A DNA stretch of 64,000 nt, from positions 3,266,001-3,330,000 of the forward strand of contig NZ_LR778301.1 of assembly GCF_902813185.1 (NCBI RefSeq), written 5' to 3'. Each line of letters opens with the position of its first letter. The first letter of the stretch is position 1. Positions 32,151-40,586 of this stretch are shown here, one piece after another. A program made the translations under genes and the position numbers. This stretch comes from Denitratisoma oestradiolicum (GTDB lineage: Bacteria; Pseudomonadota; Gammaproteobacteria; Burkholderiales; Rhodocyclaceae). The notes under the pieces are model-generated. The model saw only the letters and a list, made by a program, of their open reading frames with translations. It made no database searches and had not been told where the DNA came from.

Positions 32151-32954
32151 TCAGCCGAAAAGGCTGTGCAGCATCTTGGCGGACAGGAAAACCAGCACCC
32201 CGGCGAAGATTTTCTTCAAGGTGGCCACCGGCAAACGGTGGGCCAGACGGGCGCCCACCGGGGCCATCAGCATGCTGGGCAACACCGTACCCAGCAAGGC
32301 CGGCAGATGGATGAAGCCCAGGCTACCCGGCGGCATGCCGCTGTTACCCTGGCCGCTGAGCAGGTAGCCAACAGTGCCCGCCAGGGCGATGGGAAAGCCG
32401 ATGGCCGAGGAAGTGCCGATGGCCTGGTGCACCTTGACATTGCACCAGGCCAGGAAGGGTACCGTCAGGGACCCGCCGCCGATAGCCACCAGGGCCGAGA
32501 CCCCGCCGATGCCGGCCCCCGCCGCGAACATGCCCCCCGTCCCCGGCAGCTCACGGGAGGGCCTGGGCTTGATGTTGGCAATCATCTGCACCGACACGTA
32601 GGCCATGAAGGCAGCAAAGAAAATGGCCAGGGGCTTGGTCGGCAGACGGGCGGCGAACTGGGCGCCCACCAGGGTGCCCAGCACGATGCCGGGAGCGATG
32701 GACTTCACCACGGGCCAGAGCACGGCGCCATGGCGGTGATGAGCGCGCAGGCTGGAGACCGAGGCGAAAACGATGGTGGCCATGGAAGTGCCCAGGGCCA
32801 GATGCACCACATGCTCCTGGGGCATCCCCTGGGCGGCGAACAGCATGGTCAGCACCGGCACCATGATGCCGCCACCACCCACGCCCAGCAGGCCCGCGAA
32901 AAAGCCGGCGAACAGGCCCAGCCCGATATAGCCCAACAGCCAGGCGCTGATCAC
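32151..32954 (-). CDS. TSUP/TauE-SafE family sulfite exporter-like permease
   Basis: A 267-residue inner-membrane protein with about seven to eight helices. The two TSUP repeats start LLGYIGLGLFAGFFAGLLGVGGGGIMVPVL and AGIGGVSALVAIGGGSLTVPFL. Family members export sulfite, sulfoacetate or related anions. It starts at GTG 32954 in a GTGA overlap with the EVE gene stop, which fixes the start; the longer reading through the EVE gene is rejected. Confidence 0.87.
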   Translation of the reverse strand: MISAWLLGYIGLGLFAGFFAGLLGVGGGGIMVPVLTMLFAAQGMPQEHVVHLALGTSMATIVFASVSSLRAHHRHGAVLWPVVKSIAPGIVLGTLVGAQFAARLPTKPLAIFFAAFMAYVSVQMIANIKPRPSRELPGTGGMFAAGAGIGGVSALVAIGGGSLTVPFLAWCNVKVHQAIGTSSAIGFPIALAGTVGYLLSGQGNSGMPPGSLGFIHLPALLGTVLPSMLMAPVGARLAHRLPVATLKKIFAGVLVFLSAKMLHSLFG

Positions 32955-33415
32955 TTGAGCAGGCGCTCCACGATGAATTTCCATTCCGCCGGGTCCACCG
33001 GCGTGATGGACAGGCGATTGCCCCTTTGCAGGATGCGCATATGAACCAGCTCCGGCTGGGCACGCAGCTCGGCCAGCCCCAGCAGCCGGGTCTTTTTTAC
33101 CACCCGCACATCCACATTGACCCAGCGGGGATTCTCCGGGCTGGACTTGGGATCGAAATACTTGCTGGCCGGATCGAACTGGGTGCGATCCGGATAGGCC
33201 TTCTTCACCACCTCTGCCAGGCCGGCGATGCCCGGCTCGGCGCAGTTCGAATGGTAGAAGAACACCTTGTCGCCGACGCTCATCTGGTCGCGCATGAAAT
33301 TGCGTGCCTGATAATTGCGCACGCCCCACCAATCGACAGTCTGGTTCGGCATCGCCAGCACATCGTCGATGCCCACCACGGACGGTTCAGTTTTCATCAG
33401 CCAGTAACGGGTCAT
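32951..33415 (-). CDS. EVE-domain protein
   Basis: A 154-residue protein, essentially one EVE (PUA-like) domain: RYWLMKTEPSV, WWGVRNYQARNFMRDQM, GDKVFFYHSN and PGIAGLAEV. EVE domains read modified bases in RNA or DNA; the ligand here is unknown. ATG 33415 is used because MTRYWLMKTEP is the conserved start. It lies downstream of 6S RNA and is coupled to the TSUP gene. Confidence 0.92.
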   Translation of the reverse strand: MTRYWLMKTEPSVVGIDDVLAMPNQTVDWWGVRNYQARNFMRDQMSVGDKVFFYHSNCAEPGIAGLAEVVKKAYPDRTQFDPASKYFDPKSSPENPRWVNVDVRVVKKTRLLGLAELRAQPELVHMRILQRGNRLSITPVDPAEWKFIVERLLK

Positions 33416-33429
33416 GGGCCGCACTCCAG

Positions 33430-33463
33430 AAAAAAGAGCGCGGAGCAAACACGCTCCGCGCTC
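33430..33463 (-). terminator. Intrinsic terminator of 6S RNA
   Basis: On the minus strand an 11-bp perfect stem GAGCGCGGAGC/GCTCCGCGCTC with a 6-nt loop is followed by TTTTTT. It lies between the 6S RNA body and the EVE start, so the EVE-TSUP pair either uses read-through or starts within the 14 remaining bases. Confidence 0.9.
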
Positions 33464-33615
33464 CGATGAAGGGTCCCCCGCCGATGTCGTTTGGCCGGCA
33501 TCCTGAACACTGGGCTCAGGGAGGCCGCGTTCCGGCCGCATCAGGTTTGCCCGTCTAAGGGGCAATCACAACAGCGGCGCCTATGGGCGGCGGCCAAGTC
33601 GCAAGGACTTATAGG
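33464..33615 (-). ncRNA. ssrS: 6S RNA (RNA polymerase regulator)
   Basis: 6S RNA mimics an open promoter and sequesters sigma-70 holoenzyme. Three things support it: position directly downstream of zapA (the conserved zapA-ssrS context); a strong terminator at the 3' end; and a largely self-complementary, non-coding stretch with features such as CCTGATGCGG, CCCTGAGCCC and TTCAGG around a central GGCCGGAACGCGGCC hairpin. A -10-like TATAAG lies just upstream (about 33610-33620). The exact 5' end is estimated. Confidence 0.72.
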
Positions 33616-33681
33616 TTCAAGGAATTTACGACCTTGGCGAACACCGCAGGGGAAAACCGGGGAAGCAGCGACGGGGCCGAC

Positions 33682-34020
33682 CTAGAACAGACCTTCCTGC
33701 TGTTGCTGGGCAAGGGCCGCGTCGAGGCGCGCTTCGATGCCTCGGATTCTACGCCCCAGGCCCGGGTCGTCAATGGCGCCGGTGGCGATGGATTCCCCGG
33801 TCGAAGGCGACTGACGCAAGGCCAGCAGTTCATGGACGATATTGAGGGCCGCCATCACCGCCAGACGCTCGCCGGTGCTTTTGGTCAGGGCGCCGATCTC
33901 GGTCATCTTGCCGTCCAGGAAGCTCACCGCTGCCGTCAGGGCATCCTGCTCCTCGGGGGAGCAGGTGACCCGGTAATCCTTGCCCTGGAGGCGAATATCA
34001 AGAGTGGAATGGGCGCTCAT
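33682..34020 (-). CDS. zapA: Cell division protein ZapA
   Basis: A 112-residue FtsZ-ring stabiliser. The N-terminal globular part (LDIRLQGKDYRVTCSPEEQDALTAAVSFLDGKM) is followed by a helical coiled-coil region with ERLAVMAALNIVHELL. It overlaps the upstream small coiled-coil gene by four bases. Confidence 0.93.
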   Translation of the reverse strand: MSAHSTLDIRLQGKDYRVTCSPEEQDALTAAVSFLDGKMTEIGALTKSTGERLAVMAALNIVHELLALRQSPSTGESIATGAIDDPGLGRRIRGIEARLDAALAQQQQEGLF

Positions 34021-34211
34021 TCTTGGGGAAGTTTGTCCATCAGGGCTTCAAGCCGAACCCGGGCCGACTCCATGCGTCCGGTCAGGTCCTGTTTTTCGTT
34101 TTCCAGGCCCGTCACGCGTTCCCGCAGTTCACGGTTCTCCGCGTCGAGGCTATGGCACAGGGCCAGCACCTGGTCAATTTTCTGTTCTAGGGAATCAAGG
34201 TCGCCGCTCAT
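34017..34211 (-). CDS. Small coiled-coil protein (ZapB-like, TIGR02449-type)
   Basis: A 64-residue, almost entirely coiled-coil protein: SLEQKIDQVLALCHSLDAENRELRERV. Its ATGA overlap with zapA makes a divisome link likely, and it resembles ZapB-like partners in other proteobacteria. Homology to ZapB itself is weak, as for most coiled coils. Confidence 0.7.
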   Translation of the reverse strand: MSGDLDSLEQKIDQVLALCHSLDAENRELRERVTGLENEKQDLTGRMESARVRLEALMDKLPQE

Positions 34212-34327
34212 GGGTGAAGTGTCTTTTAAATGGCACTTGCGGTCAAGACGAGGGGCCTGCCAAGAGGTCTGGAATCACACCCAAATTGCCCCGGCGCCGA
34301 TTGGCGGTAGAATGCGCGCCTTGTTCG

Positions 34328-34490
34328 CGGTGCCTGGGGGCCAGATTCGGCCTCAGGTGAAACGGGAAGCAGGTGTAAATCCTGCGCTGCCCCCGCAACG
34401 GTAAGGAAGTGCGGAATCGTCACACACGCCACTGGGCCTCGGTCTGGGAAGGCGACGATTCAAGACTTCCGAGCCCGGAGACCGGCCACG
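34328..34490 (+). promoter_or_regulatory. Cobalamin riboswitch (AdoCbl class)
   Basis: The stretch carries the standard order: GGTGCC, the core CAGGTGAAACGGGAA, GCAGGTGTAAATCCTGCGCTGCCCCCGCAACGG in pieces, B12 box GCCACTG, and a closing GAGCCCGGAGACCGGCC. It lies about 125 bases upstream of the TonB receptor. B12 binding would reduce expression of btuB-btuC-btuD and perhaps cobQ. The expression platform (34491-34615) has no clear terminator, so translational control is more likely. Confidence 0.93.
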
Positions 34491-34615
34491 AACATCACCA
34501 TGGAAACGCCACGGGGTGGTGGCGGCCGGCGTTTGTCCGATCGAACTCCCTGTGCGTTGCCTTCATCAATCGTAACCGGTCTGCGGGGACGCCGACCGGG
34601 AAACAGGGAGTCTTC

Positions 34616-36616
34616 ATGCAACGCCATCTTGCGCGCAGCGCCATCGCCGCTGCCATTCTTGCCGCTTTCAACGCCCAGGCCGCAGACACCCTCGCGGACC
34701 ACGGCACCATCGTCGTCACCGCCACCCGCTTCGCCGACAGCGCCCTGCCCGTGGCGGCGCCGGTCAGCGTGATCAGTGCCGAAGACATTCGCCAGTCCCC
34801 GGCCCTGGGCATGCCGGAAATCCTCAAGGCCCAGGCCGGCGTGGACGTGCGTCCCTTCTACGGCAACATGGGTATCGACAGCACCGTGGATATTCGCGGT
34901 TTCGGCGATACCGGCGGCAGCAATGCGGTGACCCTGCTGGATGGTCAGCGTCTCAACTCCATCGGCATGGAGGCGGTGAGCTGGTCGGCCATTCCCCTGG
35001 AGAGCGTGCAGCGCATCGAAATCCTGCGGGGCGCCGGTACCGTACTCTACGGCGACCGAGCTACTGGCGGCGTGATCAACATCATCACCGACAAGTCCGG
35101 TCAACCCCGGGCCAGCGCCACGGCCACCCTGGGCAGCAACAGCTACCAGGGCCTGGACGCCCAGGTCGCCGGCGGCGGGGAGCAAGGCTATTTCAATCTC
35201 TTCGCCCACTACGCGGAAACCGACGGCTGGCGCAAGAACAGCCAGGCTCGGCAACAGGCCATCAGTGGCCGGGGTTCTCTCACCCTGACCGCCGGGGAAG
35301 CCTTTGTGGACTACTCCCTGTACGAAGACAAGTCCGGCATGCCCGGCAGCCTGCTGAGCGCCGCCTACCGCAGCGACCCGCGCCAGGCCCGCAACCCGGC
35401 CGACACTCAACAGCGGGATGGCTACCGGGTGCGGCCTGGCCTGAAGCTGAATCTGTCGGCCAACCTCACCCTGGAAGCGGAACTGGCCGCGGACCACGAG
35501 AAATACGACGCCAACAATGTCTCCTTCGCAAGCACCTACCGCAGGGAACGGGACACTGTCTCCCTCACCCCGCGCCTGCGCTGGAACCATGGCCTGAATG
35601 GATGGAACAGCGAGACCGTGCTGGGTCTGGACTACTACGACGGCAAGGTGGCCACCACCTCGGCCAGCGCCTTCGGTGTGATTCCCCAGACAGCCAAGCA
35701 GACCAGCACGGCCTACTACGTGCAGAACACCACCGCCTTCGACCGCCAGTGGTCCATGACCCTCGGCGCCCGCCGCCAGCGAGTGGATCAGCGCGTGGTG
35801 CAGCAGGCCTACAACGCCGATTACGGTTTCGGTCCCTTCCCCGTTCCCGGCCTGAGCGATGGCGCGGTGCGCCAGCGCAACGCCTACGATCTGGCCCTCA
35901 ACTACCAGGCCGGCGTCTGGCGCGTCTATGGCAAGACCGGTACCGTGTTCCGCTTTGCCAACACCGACGAGCTGTTCGGCTACGATCCCTTCACCGGCAA
36001 CCCGGTCTTCGCCGGCGACATCAAGCCCCAGCATGGCCGGGTACACGAGGTGGGCGGCGACATCGAACTGGGCTCGATCAAGGCCCGAGCCAGTCTGTTC
36101 CGTCTCGACCTGCATGACGAGATCGGCTATGACGGCGCGGCCTACGCCAATATCAATTTCGCCCCCTCCCGCCGCCAGGGCCTGGAGACGGAACTGGACT
36201 GGCGCCTGAGCGAACGCCTGAAGACCCGCATTTCCTACAGCATCACCGACGCCCGCTTCCGCGAGGGGGCTTACGCCGACAAGGAAATCCCGATGGTGGC
36301 CCGGGACAAGCTGGCGGCGCAGCTCACCTGGCAGGCCGGCAACGACGCCAGTTATTCCGCCGTCGCCACCCATCAGGGCGACCGTCGCTACAGCGGCGAT
36401 TACGCCAACACCCTGGGCCACCTGGCGGGCTACACCACCCTGGATGTGCAGGGCAGTTGGCGCTTCAAGCCCTGGACCATCACCGCCAAGCTGCTCAATG
36501 TCTTCGACCGGCGCTATGCACCCTATGGGGGTTACTCCACCTTCCGCAACGACTACTATTACTTCCCCGCCGATGGTCGTAGTCTGTTCGTCAGCGCCCG
36601 ATACGACTTCAAATAA
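34616..36616 (+). CDS. btuB: TonB-dependent vitamin B12 receptor BtuB
   Basis: A 666-residue outer-membrane receptor. A signal peptide (cleavage near AQAAD) is followed by a TonB-box-like TIVVTATR, the plug domain (DIRQSPALGMPEILKAQAGVDV, IEILRGAGTVLYGDRATGGVINI) and a 22-strand barrel. It ends RYDFK, with one Lys after the usual terminal Phe. The riboswitch and adjoining btuCD/cobQ assign the substrate to corrinoids. ATG 34616 has AGGGAG upstream. Confidence 0.9.
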   Translation: MQRHLARSAIAAAILAAFNAQAADTLADHGTIVVTATRFADSALPVAAPVSVISAEDIRQSPALGMPEILKAQAGVDVRPFYGNMGIDSTVDIRGFGDTGGSNAVTLLDGQRLNSIGMEAVSWSAIPLESVQRIEILRGAGTVLYGDRATGGVINIITDKSGQPRASATATLGSNSYQGLDAQVAGGGEQGYFNLFAHYAETDGWRKNSQARQQAISGRGSLTLTAGEAFVDYSLYEDKSGMPGSLLSAAYRSDPRQARNPADTQQRDGYRVRPGLKLNLSANLTLEAELAADHEKYDANNVSFASTYRRERDTVSLTPRLRWNHGLNGWNSETVLGLDYYDGKVATTSASAFGVIPQTAKQTSTAYYVQNTTAFDRQWSMTLGARRQRVDQRVVQQAYNADYGFGPFPVPGLSDGAVRQRNAYDLALNYQAGVWRVYGKTGTVFRFANTDELFGYDPFTGNPVFAGDIKPQHGRVHEVGGDIELGSIKARASLFRLDLHDEIGYDGAAYANINFAPSRRQGLETELDWRLSERLKTRISYSITDARFREGAYADKEIPMVARDKLAAQLTWQAGNDASYSAVATHQGDRRYSGDYANTLGHLAGYTTLDVQGSWRFKPWTITAKLLNVFDRRYAPYGGYSTFRNDYYYFPADGRSLFVSARYDFK

Positions 36617-36624
36617 TCCAGCTC

Positions 36625-37614
36625 ATGCCCACCCGTCGTCGCGCTCTCGCCGTGCTGTTGCTGCTGCTGCTTCTGGTGGCGGCCAGCCTGGTAGTGGGCC
36701 TGGCGGCGGGAACCCTGCCGGTCAGCACCGCCGACCTGCTGTCCCTGGTGGGCGGCGAAGGCAGCGGCATGGGGGCCGAGGTGGTGCGCACCCTGCGCCT
36801 GCCCCGGGTGCTGGGGGCCTTCGCCTGCGGCGGCCTGCTGGCCCTGGCCGGCGCCCTGATGCAGGTGCTGTTGCGCAATCCCCTGGCCGATCCCTACGTA
36901 CTGGGCATTTCCGGAGGCGCGGCGGTGGGTGCGCTCTCGGCCATGCTTTTGGGGTTCTCCCTGATGGGACTGAATCTGCTGGCCTTCGGCGGCGCCCTGG
37001 GGGCGATGCTGTTGGTCTTCGGCCTGGCCCATGGCGACAGTAGCTGGACCCAGACCCGGCTGCTGCTCACCGGGGTGATCATCGCCGCCGGCTGCGGCGC
37101 GGTGGTGGCCCTGATCCTGTCCATCACGCCGGAGCAGAAACTGCACGGCATGCTGTTCTGGCTGATGGGGGACGCCGGCCAGATCCTCCGGCCAGGACCG
37201 GCCCTGGCCGCCCTGGCGGTGGGTCTGGCCTGTGCCATGCCCTTTGCCCGGGAACTGAACCTGCTGGCCCGGGGCGCCACCCTGGCCAGTTCCCTGGGGG
37301 TGGCGGTGCCCCGGCTGCGGGGCCTGATCTATCTGCTGGCGTCGTTGCTCACCGCCTTCGCCGTCACCACGGCCGGCAGCATCGGCTTCATCGGTCTGGT
37401 GGTGCCCCATCTGCTGCGTCTGGCCCTGGGCAACGACCAGCGCCTGCTGCTGCCCGCCGCCACCCTGGCCGGTGGTGCCCTGCTGGTCCTGGCCGACACC
37501 CTGGCCCGTACCGTGGTGGCGCCCCAGCAATTGCCGGTGGGAGTGCTGACCGCCCTGATCGGCGTGCCGATTTTTTTGTTCCTGTTGGCGCGGCAGCCCG
37601 CGGCCAAGCCATGA
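36625..37614 (+). CDS. btuC: Vitamin B12 ABC transporter permease
   Basis: A 329-residue FecCD-family permease with about ten helices. Conserved parts: LPRVLGAFACGGLLALAGALMQVLLRNPLADPYVLGISGGAA near residues 57-98, GVIIAAGCGA, and GSIGFIGLVVPHLLR. It sits 8 bases after btuB and overlaps btuD by four bases. Substrate is assigned by riboswitch context. Confidence 0.9.
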   Translation: MPTRRRALAVLLLLLLLVAASLVVGLAAGTLPVSTADLLSLVGGEGSGMGAEVVRTLRLPRVLGAFACGGLLALAGALMQVLLRNPLADPYVLGISGGAAVGALSAMLLGFSLMGLNLLAFGGALGAMLLVFGLAHGDSSWTQTRLLLTGVIIAAGCGAVVALILSITPEQKLHGMLFWLMGDAGQILRPGPALAALAVGLACAMPFARELNLLARGATLASSLGVAVPRLRGLIYLLASLLTAFAVTTAGSIGFIGLVVPHLLRLALGNDQRLLLPAATLAGGALLVLADTLARTVVAPQQLPVGVLTALIGVPIFLFLLARQPAAKP

Positions 37615-38384
37615 GTACCCTCTTACTCGACGCCAGCCGCCTGGATGTGTCGATCGCCGGGCATCTGTTCTGCCACGACCTGGACCTGCGACTGAACAGC
37701 GGGGAATCCCTGGCCATCCTGGGACGCAATGGCGCCGGTAAATCCACCCTGCTGGCCACCCTGGCGGGACTGCGCCCGGCCTCGGCCGGAGTGCTGCGGA
37801 TCGGCGGCCTCGATCCGGCGCAGGCGCCCCCCCGTGCCCTGGCCCGGATTCGGGGCTATCTGCCCCAACAGCAGCACGATCCCTTCGCCTCCACCGTGCT
37901 GGAATCGGTACTGGTCGGCCGCCACCCCCACCTGGGCCGCTGGGAATGGGAAGGCGAAACGGATCAGCGACTCGCCACCACCGCCCTGGCGGCCGTAGGT
38001 CTGGCGGAATTCGCCCAACGGGAAGTCCACACCCTCTCGGGGGGCGAGCGCCAGCGCCTGGGCATTGCCATGCTGCTCACTCAGCAGCCCCAGCTTTTCC
38101 TGCTGGACGAACCCCTGGCCCATCTCGACCTGAACCACCAGATCGCCGTGCTGGACCTGTTCTCCACCCCGGACCGGGACTGGGGCGCCACCGTGGTGAT
38201 GGTGCTCCATGAGCCGGGCCTGGCCCTGCGCTATTGCAGTCGCACCCTGCTGCTGTTCGGCGACGGCCAGTGGCTAGAGGGCGCCAGCGCGGAGGTGATC
38301 ACCGCCGAGAATCTTTCGCGGCTCTACGGCCATCCCCTGCGGGAGCTGAAAGACGGCCAGCACCGCTGGTTTGTACCGATTTAA
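37611..38384 (+). CDS. btuD: Vitamin B12 ABC transporter ATP-binding protein
   Basis: A 257-residue ATPase with Walker A LGRNGAGKSTLLATLAGL, Q-loop LPQQQHDPFASTVLESVLVGRHPHLGRW, signature [15 protein letters not shown], Walker B LFLLDEPLAHLD and switch His LHEPG. It is of the FecE/BtuD type. No periplasmic binding protein (btuF) gene lies nearby. The stop TAA may be supplied by the adjoining repeat element. Confidence 0.9.
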   Translation: MSTLLLDASRLDVSIAGHLFCHDLDLRLNSGESLAILGRNGAGKSTLLATLAGLRPASAGVLRIGGLDPAQAPPRALARIRGYLPQQQHDPFASTVLESVLVGRHPHLGRWEWEGETDQRLATTALAAVGLAEFAQREVHTLSGGERQRLGIAMLLTQQPQLFLLDEPLAHLDLNHQIAVLDLFSTPDRDWGATVVMVLHEPGLALRYCSRTLLLFGDGQWLEGASAEVITAENLSRLYGHPLRELKDGQHRWFVPI

Positions 38385-38388
38385 CGCG

Positions 38389-38562
38389 CATGGAAGCCAA
38401 TTTTCCGCCCCGATCCATGAAATACGCGAAAGACAGGAAGGCCCACCCCCTCCCCCTTCGACGGGCTCAGGACAGGCCAAGCTCCCCCTCGCCGGGGGAG
38501 GTGACGATGCCAGCTCGCTACGCTCGCATATTTGACTTGCCGTTTCAATTCGCTGTTTCACG
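38389..38562 (+). repeat. Dispersed intergenic repeat, copy A
   Basis: About 174 bases filling the gap between btuD and cobQ. It matches, in inverted orientation, the stretch at 58264-58440. The first 66 bases (CATGGAAGCCAATTTTCCGC onwards) agree at about 62 positions; after a variable centre, CTCCCCCTCGCCGGGGGAGG plus GTGACGAT agrees at about 26 of 27, and the end GCTGTTTCACG is also shared. The centre here has a CCTTCGACGGGCTCAGGAC element where copy B has a GGGA microsatellite. A GC hairpin CTCCCC...GGGGAG lies inside. Confidence 0.85.
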
Positions 38563-38578
38563 TTAACGGCCGCCGAAC

Positions 38579-40033
38579 ATGAAGCTCTCCGCCCTGATGG
38601 TGCAAGGCTGCACCTCCGACGCCGGCAAGACCACCCTGGTGGCGGCCCTGTGCCGCATCCTCAAGCGTCGGGGGGTGCGCGTGGCGCCCTTCAAGCCCCA
38701 GAACATGGCGCTGAATTCGGCGGTCACCATCGACGGCGGCGAAATCGGCCGCGCCCAGGCCCTCCAGGCCCAGGCGGCAGGCCTGCCACCCCGGATCGAT
38801 TTCAATCCGGTGCTGCTCAAGCCCACCACGGACCGCCAGGCCCAGGTGATCATCCATGGGCATGCCGTCACCCATCTGGATGCCCAGGCCTATCACGACT
38901 ACAAGCGGGTGGCGATGACGGCGGTGATGGCGTCCTGGCAACGCCTCACCGGCGAGTTCGAGTGCGTACTGGTAGAAGGAGCCGGCAGTCCGGCGGAGAT
39001 CAATCTGCGGGACCGGGACATCGCCAACATGGGTTTCGCCGAGGCCGCCGACGTGCCGGTGATCCTGGTGGCGGACATCGACCGGGGCGGCGTCTTCGCC
39101 CATCTGGTGGGAACCCTGGACCTGCTCTCCCCCTCGGAGCAGGCGCGGATCAAGGGTTTCGTGATCAACCGTTTCCGGGGCGACATCGCCCTGCTGCAAC
39201 CGGGTCTGGACTGGCTGGAACAGCGCACCGGCAAGCCGGTGCTGGGGGTGCTGCCCTATCTTCAGGGCCTGATGCTGGACGCCGAGGACGCCATCGCCCA
39301 GGGGGAGATGGACAAGGCGCCGCCGCGCCTGCGAGTCATCGCCCCGGTGCTGCCGAGGATTTCCAATCACAATGATCTGGACCCCTTGCGCCTGCATCCG
39401 GAAGTCGATTTCCAGTGGATCGGCCCCGGCCGGACACCGCCCCCCGCCGATCTGGTCATCCTGCCCGGCTCCAAGAGCGTACGGGCCGATCTGGACTGGC
39501 TGCGCCACCAAGGCTGGGAGGATTACCTGCTGCGCCACCTGCGCTATGGCGGCAAGCTGATCGGTATCTGCGGCGGTTTCCAGATGCTGGGGCGCCAACT
39601 TCACGATCCCCTGGGACTGGAGGGTGCCCCGGGCAGCACCCAAGGACTGGGGCTGCTGGACTGCGAAACCACCCTGGAACCCGAAAAGCGCCTGAGCAAT
39701 GTCCAGGGGCGACTGAACCTGGAACCGCGAGCCGCCATGACCGGCTACGAAATCCATATGGGCGTAACCCGGGGTCCGGCCCTGGCGCGGCCCCTGGTGA
39801 CTTTGGCGGATGACCGTCCCGACGGCGCCATGTCGGCCGATGGTGCGATCCTGGGGACCTATTGCCACGGTCTGCTGGACCACCCGGAGGCCCTGATCGC
39901 CCTCCTTGCCTGGGCCGGCATGAAGGACGCCGCAACCGTGGACCTCGCCGCCCGCCGGGAGGCGGATCTGGACCGGCTGGCCGACGCGGTGGATGAAGCC
40001 CTGGACTGGGGTCGTCTGGATGGTTGGGACTAG
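38579..40033 (+). CDS. cobQ: Cobyric acid synthase
   Basis: A 484-residue glutamine-dependent amidase that adds amide groups to adenosylcobyrinic a,c-diamide. The N-terminal P-loop-like part [22 protein letters not shown] and [12 protein letters not shown] are CobQ/CbiP signatures; the C-terminal glutaminase domain has the nucleophile in [10 protein letters not shown] (near residue 337) and the His in YCHGLLD. It is separated from btuD by the repeat element, so coupling to the riboswitch is uncertain. Confidence 0.94.
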   Translation: MKLSALMVQGCTSDAGKTTLVAALCRILKRRGVRVAPFKPQNMALNSAVTIDGGEIGRAQALQAQAAGLPPRIDFNPVLLKPTTDRQAQVIIHGHAVTHLDAQAYHDYKRVAMTAVMASWQRLTGEFECVLVEGAGSPAEINLRDRDIANMGFAEAADVPVILVADIDRGGVFAHLVGTLDLLSPSEQARIKGFVINRFRGDIALLQPGLDWLEQRTGKPVLGVLPYLQGLMLDAEDAIAQGEMDKAPPRLRVIAPVLPRISNHNDLDPLRLHPEVDFQWIGPGRTPPPADLVILPGSKSVRADLDWLRHQGWEDYLLRHLRYGGKLIGICGGFQMLGRQLHDPLGLEGAPGSTQGLGLLDCETTLEPEKRLSNVQGRLNLEPRAAMTGYEIHMGVTRGPALARPLVTLADDRPDGAMSADGAILGTYCHGLLDHPEALIALLAWAGMKDAATVDLAARREADLDRLADAVDEALDWGRLDGWD

Positions 40034-40070
40034 CCGGGCTTTCTCCCGATAATCCCGTCCAGCGAGAGCG

Positions 40071-40586
40071 ATGTACGGCACTAGCATTGTGCCCATGTTT
40101 CACCATGCCCTTCCTGCCCTGCTTGTCTGCTTAGCCCTCTCGGCCTGCGGCCCGTTACCGGGCCGCCCACCCGATGCCCCTTTCCGGACCGAGGTGCCCC
40201 CGCCAAACCCGCGCGGTCTGGACGTGGCGATATTTGCTCTGGGTCTGGTGGAAACGGGCTACCGCTTCGGCGGCAAGAATCCGGAATCCGGCCTGGATTG
40301 CAGCGGCATGGTGAGCTATGTCTTCGATCAGGCTGCCGGTCTCAAACTAACCGGTTCGGCCGCCGAGATCGCCCGCAAGGGGCGCCCGGTGGAGGCCTCA
40401 AGGCTGCGCCCCGGAGACCTGGTGTTTTTCAACACTCGCAACCAATCCCTGTCCCACGTGGGCATCTATATCGGTGATAACCGCTTTGTCCATGCCCCCA
40501 GCACCAACGGCAAGGTCCGCGCCGATCGTCTGAACCAAGGCTGGTTCGCCTCCCGCTTCGAGACGGCGCGAAGTTATTTCGACTAA
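40071..40586 (+). CDS. NlpC/P60-family lipoprotein (putative peptidoglycan hydrolase)
   Basis: A 171-residue lipoprotein with lipobox LALSAC. The NlpC/P60 papain-like domain has catalytic Cys in LDCSGMVSYVF, His in SHVGIYIGD and the third residue in FVHAPS. It would cleave peptide cross-bridges (D-glutamyl-mDAP bonds) of murein at the outer membrane. ATG 40071 has GAGAG upstream; ATG 40095 also gives a full signal peptide. Confidence 0.88.
   Translation: MYGTSIVPMFHHALPALLVCLALSACGPLPGRPPDAPFRTEVPPPNPRGLDVAIFALGLVETGYRFGGKNPESGLDCSGMVSYVFDQAAGLKLTGSAAEIARKGRPVEASRLRPGDLVFFNTRNQSLSHVGIYIGDNRFVHAPSTNGKVRADRLNQGWFASRFETARSYFD

Noticed and set aside
32951..33332. Upstream extension of the TSUP gene into the EVE gene
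   Set aside because: The extension is the EVE gene in another frame; the GTGA overlap gives a proper start.
34460..36421. 653-codon minus-strand frame opposite btuB
   Set aside because: Antisense shadow of a clear TonB receptor.
38558..40096. 512-codon minus-strand frame opposite cobQ
   Set aside because: Shadow of cobQ; it also reads through the repeat and the next gene's start.
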